Below are positions 35,179 to 42,596 of a DNA stretch of 64,000 nt, piece after piece (position 1 is the stretch's first letter; the number at the start of each line of letters is the position of its first letter). This DNA is from Haloferax mucosum ATCC BAA-1512 (GTDB lineage Archaea > Halobacteriota > Halobacteria > Halobacteriales > Haloferacaceae). Position numbers and translations under genes: made by a program. Where the stretch lies: the NCBI RefSeq assembly GCF_000337815.1, contig NZ_AOLN01000004.1, positions 221,253-285,252 on the forward strand. Reading direction: 5' to 3'. The notes below the pieces were generated by a model that saw only the letters and a program-made list of their open reading frames with translations, was not told the DNA's origin and searched no databases.

Positions 35179-35987
35179 AAGACGTGGAAACGGTGGCCGC
35201 CGAGTGCGACGCCGTCGATGTCGCGGTCAACGAGCGAATCGAGGGCGTCGTCACGGTGACGATGAATCGCCCCGACGCCCGAAACGCGCTGAATGCGACG
35301 CTCCGGGCTGAACTCAAGCGCGTCCTCGACGCCATCGAGGAGAGTCGCACCCGCGTCGTCGTCCTTACGGGTGCGGACGAGGCGAAAGCGTTCGTCGCCG
35401 GCGCGGACGTGAAGGAACTCCGCGAGCGCGACATGCTCGAACAGCGCGAGGCGAGCAAGCGACCGCGAGTATACGAGTACGTAGACGACCTTCGACAGCC
35501 GGTTATCGCTCGCATCAACGGGCACGCGCTCGGCGGGGGCTGTGAACTCATCCAAGCCTGCGACGTTCGCATCGCACACGAGCGGGCGAAAATCGGCCAG
35601 CCAGAGATCAACCTCGGCATCATGCCCGGCGGTGGCGGCACACAGCGTCTCGCCCGTCTCGTCGGCGAAGGCCACGCGATGCGACTCATCCTGACGGGTG
35701 AACTCATCTCGGCCGCGGAGGCGGCCGATATCGGACTCGTCGAGGAAGTCCACGACGACGAGACGTTCGACGACCGAGTGTACGAACTCGCCGGGATGAT
35801 GGCCTCGAAGAGTCCCGTCGCCCTGGAGTTCGCCAAGAAAGCAGTCAAAGCCGCCTCGCGGACGGACCTCGAACAGGGAATCGAGTACGAAGCAGAGTTG
35901 TTCGCGCAACTGTTCGGCTCACCCGACAAAGACGAGGGCATCGACGCGTTCTTCGAGGACCGAGAACCCGAGTGGCACGAGCGGTAG
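35175..35987 (+). CDS. Enoyl-CoA hydratase
   Basis: The 270-residue crotonase has AFVAGADVKELRERD and NGHALGGGCELIQACDVRIA (oxyanion hole), then GQPEINLGIMPGGGGTQRL carrying the catalytic Glu pair (PEINLG and the preceding Glu position). Hydratase activity is therefore likely. It is the partner of the 3-hydroxyacyl-CoA dehydrogenase gene it overlaps; together with the divergent thiolase they cover a full beta-oxidation turn, as PaaF-PaaH-PaaJ do. A perfect GTTCGA-N5-TCGAAC palindrome starts two bases after its stop codon. Confidence 0.92.
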   Translation: MKDVETVAAECDAVDVAVNERIEGVVTVTMNRPDARNALNATLRAELKRVLDAIEESRTRVVVLTGADEAKAFVAGADVKELRERDMLEQREASKRPRVYEYVDDLRQPVIARINGHALGGGCELIQACDVRIAHERAKIGQPEINLGIMPGGGGTQRLARLVGEGHAMRLILTGELISAAEAADIGLVEEVHDDETFDDRVYELAGMMASKSPVALEFAKKAVKAASRTDLEQGIEYEAELFAQLFGSPDKDEGIDAFFEDREPEWHER

Positions 35988-35988
35988 C

Positions 35989-36005
35989 GTTCGAATAGTT
36001 CGAAC
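35989..36005. promoter_or_regulatory. GTTCGA-N5-TCGAAC palindrome, site 1
   Basis: A perfect inverted repeat with spacer ATAGT, right after the hydratase stop codon. It has the same arms and spacing as the sites at 36476 and 37453; the latter adjoins the IclR gene promoter, so these are candidate IclR operators. Confidence 0.6.
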
Positions 36006-36470
36006 AGTACCGCCAACGGTTCTAGTGCCGCAAGCAGTTGAATTCTCCGCCGACGTATCGAAGCAATAGCCACCGAAAGGAAAACGAGAGAATACGCGCT
36101 CCGTCAGTTGATTTCGAAGTCGTACGAGACGACTGGACGAGAACATGTGTTCCGCATATTCGAACACATGTACGCGAACGCGGAACGAACATCCGAACAG
36201 GACGAACGCTCGTTCGAAGAGCAGAAACGAGGCCGCCGCAGAACGAAGGGAGAAACGGGGTGCTCACAGGAGAGTTGACTCGACTACCGAAACACTCGAA
36301 TACAGAATAGAGAGCCGTCGAGAACTGGACATCTCTGTTCTCGTAGAAGCGCCGAAGAACGGCCCGAGTCCGAAGAGATACTCAGCACCGAGTTTCATTA
36401 CAACCATACCAGTGTAATTGTCTTCGAAAATACCCATATAGATGCCAAAAACATAACGAATGATTACCAA

Positions 36471-36497
36471 TATTTGTTCGAACTATTCGAACAAATA
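36471..36497. promoter_or_regulatory. GTTCGA-N5-TCGAAC palindrome, site 2 (extended)
   Basis: The core lies at 36476-36492 with spacer ACTAT. Here the inverted repeat extends to 12-base arms (TATTTGTTCGAA and its complement) around a three-base centre. No gene start is within 150 bases on either side, so its target is unclear. Confidence 0.65.
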
Positions 36498-36588
36498 GAG
36501 ATAGCGCTACAGCACCGGGTCCAATGCAGTAGGTGCTACAATTCAGGCGTCTCGAGGCTGTTTGTTCGCCTAATAGAGTCTCAAATAC

Positions 36589-36605
36589 GTTCGAGTTACG
36601 CGAAC
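36589..36605. promoter_or_regulatory. Degenerate GTTCGA-N5-TCGAAC site, site 3
   Basis: GTTCGA-GTTAC-GCGAAC matches 11 of the 12 arm positions. It lies 46 bases beyond the 3' end of the IclR gene. Confidence 0.4.
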
Positions 36606-36650
36606 ACTCGTTCTATTCGCTCGAAATTGTCGGCGAGTCGAAACCGGCGT

Positions 36651-37418
36651 TCAAGAGAAGTTGAGGTTGATTTCGACTTCGTTCGCGGCACCGAGGAGAA
36701 GGTCGGCGAGGTCGTCAGTCAGGCGGTCTCCTTTGAGTCGGTTCGACGGGCCGGAGATGCTAATCGCACCGACGGGGTAGCCCGTTTGGTCGGTGACGAC
36801 GACGCCGACTGCGTGGAGTTTCGGGACGATTTCCTCGCGGTTGACCGCGAATCCGCGCTCTCGAATCGTCGCCAACTCCTCGAAGAGTTCGTCCGGGTCG
36901 GTTATCGTGTGCGGCGTCTTCGCGGGGAGACCGTGCTGGTCGATTATCTCGTGGACTCGCTCGTCGGGGAACGCAGAGAGAATCGCCTTTCCGGCGGCGA
37001 GTTGGTGCAGATACGACCGCGTTCCCTCGCGGGCGGGCGTCCGAACCGAGTGTTTCCCCGCCGCACCGTAGAGGTGGAAGCCGCGACCCTGTTCTTCCGT
37101 GACGCACCAGACTTTCTCACCGGTCTGCTCGGCGAGTTCCTCGAGTTTCGGCTTCGCAACCTCATAGAGTTGGTGTTGGTTTCGTGCGTGAATACCGAAA
37201 TCGAGGAGTCGAAGCCCGACCCGATAGCCGTCGTCGTCCAGCACGACGAACCCCTCGCGTTCTAACGTCTTCAGATGTCGATGAACCGTACTTTTCGCAA
37301 GCCCGAGGTCCGACGCGAGCGCGGTCGGTCCGAGCGGCCCGCCCGTCTTGAGTCGTTCGAGGATACCGAGCGACGTCGCCGCCGTCTTCACCGGGCGACT
37401 CTGTTCGTTGTCTGTCAT
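36651..37418 (-). CDS. IclR-family transcriptional regulator
   Basis: The 255-residue protein has an N-terminal winged helix (TSLGILERLKTGGPLGPTALASDLGLAKSTVHRHLKTLEREGFVVLDDDGYRVG, about residues 15-67). A C-terminal GAF-like effector domain follows (about 85-250; QLAAGKAILSAFPDERV, IRERGFAVNREEIVPKLHAVGVVV, VGAISISGP). The gene is divergent from an EthD/ThDP-enzyme operon. A TATA element at 37442-37448 predicts a leaderless mRNA, and a palindrome (37453-37469) begins five bases upstream of that TATA, so autoregulation is likely. The effector is unknown; IclR proteins often sense aromatic acids or their breakdown products. Confidence 0.93.
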   Translation of the reverse strand: MTDNEQSRPVKTAATSLGILERLKTGGPLGPTALASDLGLAKSTVHRHLKTLEREGFVVLDDDGYRVGLRLLDFGIHARNQHQLYEVAKPKLEELAEQTGEKVWCVTEEQGRGFHLYGAAGKHSVRTPAREGTRSYLHQLAAGKAILSAFPDERVHEIIDQHGLPAKTPHTITDPDELFEELATIRERGFAVNREEIVPKLHAVGVVVTDQTGYPVGAISISGPSNRLKGDRLTDDLADLLLGAANEVEINLNFS

Positions 37419-37441
37419 CGTGTAACATCTATATTCGTTCG

Positions 37442-37448
37442 TTATAAA
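37442..37448 (-). promoter_or_regulatory. TATA element of the IclR gene
   Basis: On the minus strand TTTATAA is centred 27 bases from the ATG at 37418, the spacing of a leaderless haloarchaeal promoter. The upstream flank (BRE position) touches the palindrome at 37453. Confidence 0.65.
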
Positions 37449-37452
37449 TTTT

Positions 37453-37490
37453 GTTCGAAATGCTCGAACGTCAATTCAAACATTTCGAAC
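37453..37490. promoter_or_regulatory. IclR operator candidates, sites 4 and 5
   Basis: A perfect GTTCGA-AATGC-TCGAAC lies at 37453-37469. Exactly 21 bases further on, a degenerate copy (ATTCAA-ACATT-TCGAAC) lies at 37474-37490, so both face the same side of the helix. They stand between the divergent IclR and EthD genes and could control both. Confidence 0.65.
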
Positions 37491-37564
37491 GAAACGGAGG
37501 CAAAGCCGCGAGTCTACAGTGCGGCGATAGAGCAAAGTAGTCGCCGGTGGGATACGAGACGTGC

Positions 37565-37885
37565 ATGATTAAATTGGTGAATATGGTCGTCCGAGCGGAC
37601 GGATACACACACGAAGAGTTCGTCGAGCGCTGGATGGGACCTCACGCCGACATCGCAAAGGAACTTCCTGGTCTCCAGAAGTACTCGACGAGTCTCCCGA
37701 CAGACCCCGAGCGCTCCGAGTACGACGGCATCGTCGAACTCTACTTCGAGGATATGGGCGCGCTGAAGGCGGCGTTCGACTCGGAGACCGGCGAACGCGT
37801 GAACGCCGATGCCGCCGAGTTCATCGACATGGAACAGGGACCGACGCTCTACGTCGAAGAGACGGTCCAACTCGACAGGTCGTGA
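37565..37885 (+). CDS. EthD-domain protein (single domain)
   Basis: The 106-residue ferredoxin-like alpha/beta barrel of the EthD family reads MIKLVNMVVRADGYTHEEFVERWMGPHADIAKELPGLQKYST, then YDGIVELYFEDMGALKAAF. EthD proteins are small dimeric proteins found beside catabolic oxygenases and lyases; some are enzymes (dehydratases, lactone-forming), others have unknown roles. A GTG six codons upstream is possible, but ATG at 37565 gives the family start. The ThDP enzyme gene follows six bases after its stop codon. Confidence 0.82.
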   Translation: MIKLVNMVVRADGYTHEEFVERWMGPHADIAKELPGLQKYSTSLPTDPERSEYDGIVELYFEDMGALKAAFDSETGERVNADAAEFIDMEQGPTLYVEETVQLDRS

Positions 37886-37891
37886 GTGTCC

Positions 37892-39586
37892 ATGGACACC
37901 AGTGAACGACTCGTTGAAAGCCTCGAACGACTCGGCGTCGAACGGGTCTTCGGCTACCCCGGCGGACGGGTCATCGAACTGTTCGACGACATTCCGGAGT
38001 CGAGTATCGAACTTGTTCGCCCGCGAGACGAGCGTGAGGCGAGCGTCATGGCCGAGATGCACGGCCGTCTGACTGGCCAGCCGGGCGTCCTCGCCGGACA
38101 GGGACCGTGGGTCGGAAGCCTCGGTCTCATCGGACAGATGGAGGCCCGACTCGCGTCGTCACCGATGGTCGCTATCACGGAGGCCTCGGAGCGGGGTAAC
38201 TACTCCACGATTGCGCCGTATCAGCAGTCTCGCGGCGACTACGGGGGTCTCGAACTCCCGAAGATTCTCGACGCCGTGACGAAGGAACACTGGTTCCCGC
38301 GAACGCCGACGGAGACGGTTCGAAGCCTCCAACTTGCGTTCAAACACGCCGTGGCCGGACGACCCGGTCCGACGGCGATTATCCTCGACGGCGACGCCGT
38401 GACCGACGACTACCCGGACGAATCCATTCCGCCCGTCTGGGACGACGAGAGACAGACGCGAACGTGGACGGCCGCGCCGACTGCGCGCGACGTCGCGGCC
38501 GCCGCCGAAGCCCTCGAAGCGGCTGAGAGACCGGTCATCATCTCGGGCAACGGCGTCCACGCGTCCGGTGCGTACGACGAAGTAGCGGAGACGGCAGAAG
38601 CCTACGAGGCCGCCGTCGTCACCTCCTATCTCGGAAAATCGACGTTCCCCGAGACGCATCGCCTCGCCGGCGGCGTCATCGGCTCGTTCGGCCACGAAGG
38701 TGCGAACCAACTCGTGAGCGAGGCGGATGCGCTCCTCGTCGTCGGCTGTCGGATGAATCCGATGGACACCAACTGGCAGGCTCCCGAGTTCATCCGCCCC
38801 GACGAACAGACGATTATCCACGCCGACATCGACCCGCGAAACGCGGGGTGGGTCTACCCGGCAGACGTCGGTCTCATCGGCGATGCGGCCGAATCGCTCC
38901 GCGAACTCGTCGCCGCGGGCGACGCCGACAACGACTGGGCTGAAACGAGAGCACGCGAGGCCCGCGAGTCGTTCCACGCGCCCGAATGTGAATCCGACGC
39001 CGTACCCATACTTCCCCAACGGGCGGTCAAAGAAATCGAGCGCGTCGTGGACGAAAATACCATCGTCACCGCCGATTCGGGGAACAATCGATTTTGGCTT
39101 CTCAACTACCTCCAGACGCCGGCCGTCCGGACCTACTTCGGCTCCGGCGGCGTCGGCGGGATGGGGTGGGCGACGCCCGCCGCGGTGTCCGCCGCGCTGG
39201 CGACCGACAAGCACGTCATCGGCGTCGCAGGCGACGGCGGCTTCACGATGACCATGACGAGCGTCGAAACCGCCGTCGAACACGGCGTCGCACCGACGTT
39301 CGTCGTCCTCAACGACACCAGCCTCGGGATGGTGAGACAGATGCAACGCGGTCCCGGCGACATCGCGGGCGTCGAGTTCCACGACACCGATTTCGTCCGG
39401 GTTGCCGAGGCGTTCGGCGCGACCGGCGTCCGCGTCGAAACGCCCGGCGAACTCGGCGACGCACTCTCCGACGCGAAGACCAACGCGTTGCCGACGGTCA
39501 TCGACGCCCGCATCGACCGCGAGCAGGACATGGTCGAAACGCTCCAGTCGTCCTTTTACGCGTCGGTCGGCGGGCTACACGAGTAG
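37892..39586 (+). CDS. ThDP-dependent enzyme, acetolactate synthase-like
   Basis: The 564-residue enzyme has three domains of the POX/AHAS family. The N-terminal pyrimidine domain carries the activating Glu47 (RPRDEREAS) and GYPGGRVIELFDD. The central domain is residues 190-330 (ERPVIISGNGVHASGAYDE). The C-terminal PP domain has the ThDP motif GVAGDGGFTMTMTSVETAVEHG ending in LND. Such enzymes decarboxylate or ligate 2-oxo acids. No small regulatory subunit is nearby, so a catabolic decarboxylase or lyase role is more likely than amino acid synthesis. GTG at 37886, directly after the EthD stop, is an alternative start. Confidence 0.85.
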   Translation: MDTSERLVESLERLGVERVFGYPGGRVIELFDDIPESSIELVRPRDEREASVMAEMHGRLTGQPGVLAGQGPWVGSLGLIGQMEARLASSPMVAITEASERGNYSTIAPYQQSRGDYGGLELPKILDAVTKEHWFPRTPTETVRSLQLAFKHAVAGRPGPTAIILDGDAVTDDYPDESIPPVWDDERQTRTWTAAPTARDVAAAAEALEAAERPVIISGNGVHASGAYDEVAETAEAYEAAVVTSYLGKSTFPETHRLAGGVIGSFGHEGANQLVSEADALLVVGCRMNPMDTNWQAPEFIRPDEQTIIHADIDPRNAGWVYPADVGLIGDAAESLRELVAAGDADNDWAETRAREARESFHAPECESDAVPILPQRAVKEIERVVDENTIVTADSGNNRFWLLNYLQTPAVRTYFGSGGVGGMGWATPAAVSAALATDKHVIGVAGDGGFTMTMTSVETAVEHGVAPTFVVLNDTSLGMVRQMQRGPGDIAGVEFHDTDFVRVAEAFGATGVRVETPGELGDALSDAKTNALPTVIDARIDREQDMVETLQSSFYASVGGLHE

Positions 39587-39735
39587 ACGACAGCGCGCCG
39601 AAAAGCAAGGGGCGTCGTGCGGACGGACTCCCGTTCGGTCCCTTGCCGGACGACGTGCCGTCGAATCTGGCGACCGAGGGGGAGACAGTATTTGCGGGAA
39701 ACACTTTTCTTGCGCGCTGTTGGACGTACGATAGC

Positions 39736-40698
39736 ATGTCATCATCGACCGTGATGGTCACCGGTGGAACCGGCTTCATCGGTTCGTACGTCGCACAGGA
39801 CCTCTTAGATGTGGGCCACGACGTCGTCGCCTACGACCTCTCGACCGACCCTCGAATCCTCGAAAAGCTCGATATCGCCGACGACGTGACGATACGCCGT
39901 GGCGACGTGACCGACCCGACGGACGTGATTCGCGCGGTCCGCGAGACGGGGACGACACACGTCATTCACCTCGCCGCGCTTCTGACGACGACCGCGCGCG
40001 AGAACCCGCGAGCCGCCCTCGACGTGAACGTACGGGGGACGAACAACATCTTCGAGGCCGCCCGCGCGCTCCCCGACCAAGTCGAGCGCGTCGCGTGGGC
40101 GTCGTCCGCGGCGGTCTACGCGCCGCCCGCGAACTACGGCGACGACTTCGTGACCGAATCCGACCTCGTCTATCCCGATACGCTCTACGGCGCGTCGAAG
40201 GAGTACAACGAACACCAAGCGCGGGTCTACTACGAGGATTTCGACGTGTCGCACGTCGCGCTCCGGCCGACCGTCGCCTACGGCCCGTACCGCGAAACCG
40301 GTGGCTCTGCGTTCCTCGCAAACATCGTCGAAAAGCCCGCACTCGGCGAATCGTTCAGCGTCGAGTACGGCGACCAAGTCATCGACTGGCAACACGTCCG
40401 CGACATTGCACAGGCGTTCCGGAAGGCGGCGTTCACGCCCGACGAAGCCCTCACACAGCGCGTCTACAACGTCCGCGGGGAGCTTGCGACGATTCGAGAG
40501 GCCGCAGAAACCGTCGAGCGAATCATCCCCGATGCCGACCTCACCGTCTCCGACGAGGGCGAACTGCCGTGGACCCAACGGCTGGACATGACGAAAGCAC
40601 AGGCCGACCTCGGGTACGACCCCGAGTACGACCTCGAAACTGGATTCCGCGACTACATCAACGTCTTGCGGGACGAACACGGGTTGGACCCGCTGTAG
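39736..40698 (+). CDS. NAD-dependent epimerase/dehydratase (extended SDR)
   Basis: The 320-residue extended SDR has VMVTGGTGFIGSYVAQDLLD at the N-terminus, the catalytic triad Ser in WASSAAVYAP and YGASK (Tyr-Lys), and VALRPTVAYGPYRETGG. This layout fits UDP-sugar epimerases, but related enzymes act on other carbonyl or alcohol substrates, and the neighbours (EthD, ThDP enzyme) point to catabolism. ATG at 39736 precedes the Rossmann motif by six residues; the longer upstream frame overlaps the preceding gene out of frame. Confidence 0.85.
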   Translation: MSSSTVMVTGGTGFIGSYVAQDLLDVGHDVVAYDLSTDPRILEKLDIADDVTIRRGDVTDPTDVIRAVRETGTTHVIHLAALLTTTARENPRAALDVNVRGTNNIFEAARALPDQVERVAWASSAAVYAPPANYGDDFVTESDLVYPDTLYGASKEYNEHQARVYYEDFDVSHVALRPTVAYGPYRETGGSAFLANIVEKPALGESFSVEYGDQVIDWQHVRDIAQAFRKAAFTPDEALTQRVYNVRGELATIREAAETVERIIPDADLTVSDEGELPWTQRLDMTKAQADLGYDPEYDLETGFRDYINVLRDEHGLDPL

Positions 40699-40786
40699 GT
40701 TCCATCCGCCGAATCGACTGCCGAGCGCGCACCCGAGCATCAGAGCACCCGACCGCCGGACGCGCGCCGAAGGTGATGCCCGCCAG

Positions 40787-40978
40787 TCAGTCACCGTCTG
40801 CCTGCTCTTTGGCGAGGAGGTCGCGGATGTCGTCGGTCGAAAGCAGGTCAACTAGGCTTGCGCCCGAGTCGTACTCCGCCTGTTCTTCGGCGGTGAGATA
40901 CGCGTTTCTGTCGCGCTCGGACAGTAGTTCTTCGAGTCGGTCTTCGAGGTCTTCGGGGTCGTAGCCGGGAATTACCAT
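40787..40978 (-). CDS. Small acidic protein, unknown function
   Basis: The 63-residue protein (MVIPGYDPEDLEDRLEELLSERDRNAYLTAEEQAEYD ...) is predicted to be wholly helical and very acidic. It has no Cys and no membrane segment. The composition is strongly haloarchaeal-coding, and the ATG at 40978 is followed at once by the conserved-looking VIPGYDPEDLEDRL. Function unknown. It is leftward, as is the HD gene to its right. Confidence 0.6.
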   Translation of the reverse strand: MVIPGYDPEDLEDRLEELLSERDRNAYLTAEEQAEYDSGASLVDLLSTDDIRDLLAKEQADGD

Positions 40979-41140
40979 ACCAGAAGTACGCCCCGTGGTA
41001 ACTTATTTCATGCTGAGTGGAGAACACGCTGGGACGCTTTGCCACGAGTGGCCACGATGACTAAACGGCCGAGAACGACTGCACGACGAAGACAAACAGC
41101 ATAGTATCGGCCGCTCGAACTAAAAACCCGAGAGCCGCCG

Positions 41141-41734
41141 TTACTGAGTTTGTGAGTACGTTTCGACCCACTCTTGCAGGCTGATACCCATCGCGGCCTG
41201 CGTGATGGCGTTCGAGGACGCGGCGTTCGCGCTCTTGACGAGTTCGGCTTCGAGCGTCCGAGTCGGAATTTCGCCGATGAAGTGCGGAATGGCGCGCTGG
41301 ACCGCGAGCGGGCAACCGACTTCGTGGGCGAGCGCGTAGCCCGAAAGTGAGTGTGGAATCTCTTCTGTGGCGTACTCCGGGTCGGGGTCGTCGAGTTTGT
41401 CGTCATCGACGAAATCGACGTACTCGTAGCACTTGCCGACGTCGTGGAGCAGGCAGGCCGCGTGGGTGACGTCGAAGTCGGGGTCCGCGCCGTGGAAGTC
41501 GCGTTGCTCCTCGGCGGTCCGAGCGGCGATGCGCGTCACGCCGCGGACGTGTTCGACGTTCGTCACCTCGTGGATGTTCCACGCGTAAGGGATGTCCTCG
41601 ATGTCGTACCACCCCCCACGGGTGAGGCCGAGACACCACGCCTCGATGACCTGCTCGCGGAGCGCGTCGTCTTCGATGGCGTCGAGTTCCGGGAAGGCGG
41701 CTTCGACCTGTTCGCGGTAGTCTGCGGCGGGCAT
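41141..41734 (-). CDS. HD-domain phosphohydrolase-like protein
   Basis: The 197-residue protein has metal-binding HD motifs: His in NVEHVRGVTRIA (near residue 63), the HD pair in ACLLHDVGKCYEYVDFVDDD (near 99), and LSGYALAHEVGCPLAVQRAIPHFIGEIPTRTLE with further His residues. HD proteins hydrolyse phosphate esters; the MPAADYREQVEAAFPEL start and GGWYDIEDIPYAWNIHEV insert are unusual, and the substrate is unknown. The ATG overlaps the EthD stop (TGATG), so the two genes are translationally coupled. Confidence 0.82.
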   Translation of the reverse strand: MPAADYREQVEAAFPELDAIEDDALREQVIEAWCLGLTRGGWYDIEDIPYAWNIHEVTNVEHVRGVTRIAARTAEEQRDFHGADPDFDVTHAACLLHDVGKCYEYVDFVDDDKLDDPDPEYATEEIPHSLSGYALAHEVGCPLAVQRAIPHFIGEIPTRTLEAELVKSANAASSNAITQAAMGISLQEWVETYSQTQ

Positions 41735-42477
41735 CACTCGGTCACGTTCCCATCCCGTTTCGTCGTCGCGTCTTTCTGTACCGTCTCCTGTCCGACGAAC
41801 CGCGGGCGGTCGCCGATAGAGAGGAAGTTATCTACATCCTCCCGTGGCGCTTTGGCTTTCGGGTCGTCGGGGTCGTAGTCACGGGACGACTCGTGTCCGA
41901 GACCGGCACGAAGCGCGTCGAGACTCTCGAAGTAGAGTTCCGCGATGCCGTCGAACTCGGCGTTTTCGGGGTCCGTGGGAACGACGCGAGCGTAGCGGAC
42001 GACGCCGGGAATCTCGCGGGCTAGCGGGACGTGCGTGTTCGCCCAGTGGTCGAGGAACTCGTCGTGGCTCATGCCGTCTTTGCGGACGAGGAACGCGGAG
42101 TGTTTGTACAGACCCGTCGTGTCGCCGCCGGTCTCGTCTTTTTCGACGGTTTCCTCGCCAATAATGCGAGGACGGCGGTCGATGTCGAGGAAGTTGTCCA
42201 CGTCTTCGCGCGCTTGTTTCGCTTTCCCCTTCGCCGGGTCGTAGTCGCGGGAGCCTTCGCTTCCGAGCGCGGCGTACAGGTCGTCGAGGTCGTCGAAGTA
42301 CAACTCCGCGAGACCGTCGAACTCGGCGGCTTCCGGGTCGGCCGGAAGAACCGTCTGATAGCGTACGACACCCTCGATTTCGCGGGCGATAGGTGTGTGG
42401 TTCTGTTGCCAATACTCGACGAACTCATCGTGACTCATCCCGTCTTGGCGGACAAGCAAGGCTACGTGCTTGTACAT
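41734..42477 (-). CDS. Tandem EthD-domain protein
   Basis: The 247-residue protein has two fused EthD domains, residues 1-115 (MYKHVALLVRQDGMSHDEFVEYWQQNHTPIAREIEGVVRYQT) and 126-240 (YKHSAFLVRKDGMSHDEFLDHWANTHVPLAREIPGVVRYAR). They are similar enough to show internal duplication. Each domain ends with an RPR-(I/F)-(I/V)-G-(E/Q)-ETV-KD motif. Single EthD proteins dimerise, so the fusion may be a built-in dimer. It overlaps the HD-protein gene and is divergent from the M24 gene. ATG at 42477 is preferred over an upstream in-frame codon. Confidence 0.85.
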   Translation of the reverse strand: MYKHVALLVRQDGMSHDEFVEYWQQNHTPIAREIEGVVRYQTVLPADPEAAEFDGLAELYFDDLDDLYAALGSEGSRDYDPAKGKAKQAREDVDNFLDIDRRPRIIGEETVEKDETGGDTTGLYKHSAFLVRKDGMSHDEFLDHWANTHVPLAREIPGVVRYARVVPTDPENAEFDGIAELYFESLDALRAGLGHESSRDYDPDDPKAKAPREDVDNFLSIGDRPRFVGQETVQKDATTKRDGNVTE

Positions 42478-42564
42478 GCGTACATCTCTTCGGTCCACGT
42501 ATAGTGCAATAAATCATGAGGTATGAGTAAATTACAACAACCCAACATTTCTTCCGTCTACAAC

Positions 42565-42574
42565 AAATTAATAT
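42565..42574 (+). promoter_or_regulatory. TATA-like element of the M24-family gene
   Basis: AAATTAATAT is centred about 27 bases before the ATG at 42597, fitting a leaderless transcript and supporting that start over 42573. Confidence 0.5.
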
Positions 42575-42596
42575 GATGTTCGTGAGAGGTAGGCGT

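Larger units (their letters stand above)
35988..36650. other. Gene-poor region with palindromic operator-like sites
   Basis: This 663-base AT-richer stretch between the hydratase and the IclR gene holds no convincing gene; short frames on both strands lack haloarchaeal acidity. It is unusually dense in TTCGAA/GTTCGA words, including two perfect GTTCGA-N5-TCGAAC palindromes (35989, 36476) and one near match (36589). A regulatory RNA or decayed gene is possible but not shown. Confidence 0.6.

Noticed and set aside
37565..39586. Reading the ThDP enzyme as biosynthetic acetolactate synthase (IlvB)
   Set aside because: No small subunit or other branched-chain amino acid genes are nearby, and it is paired with an EthD gene; a catabolic role fits better.
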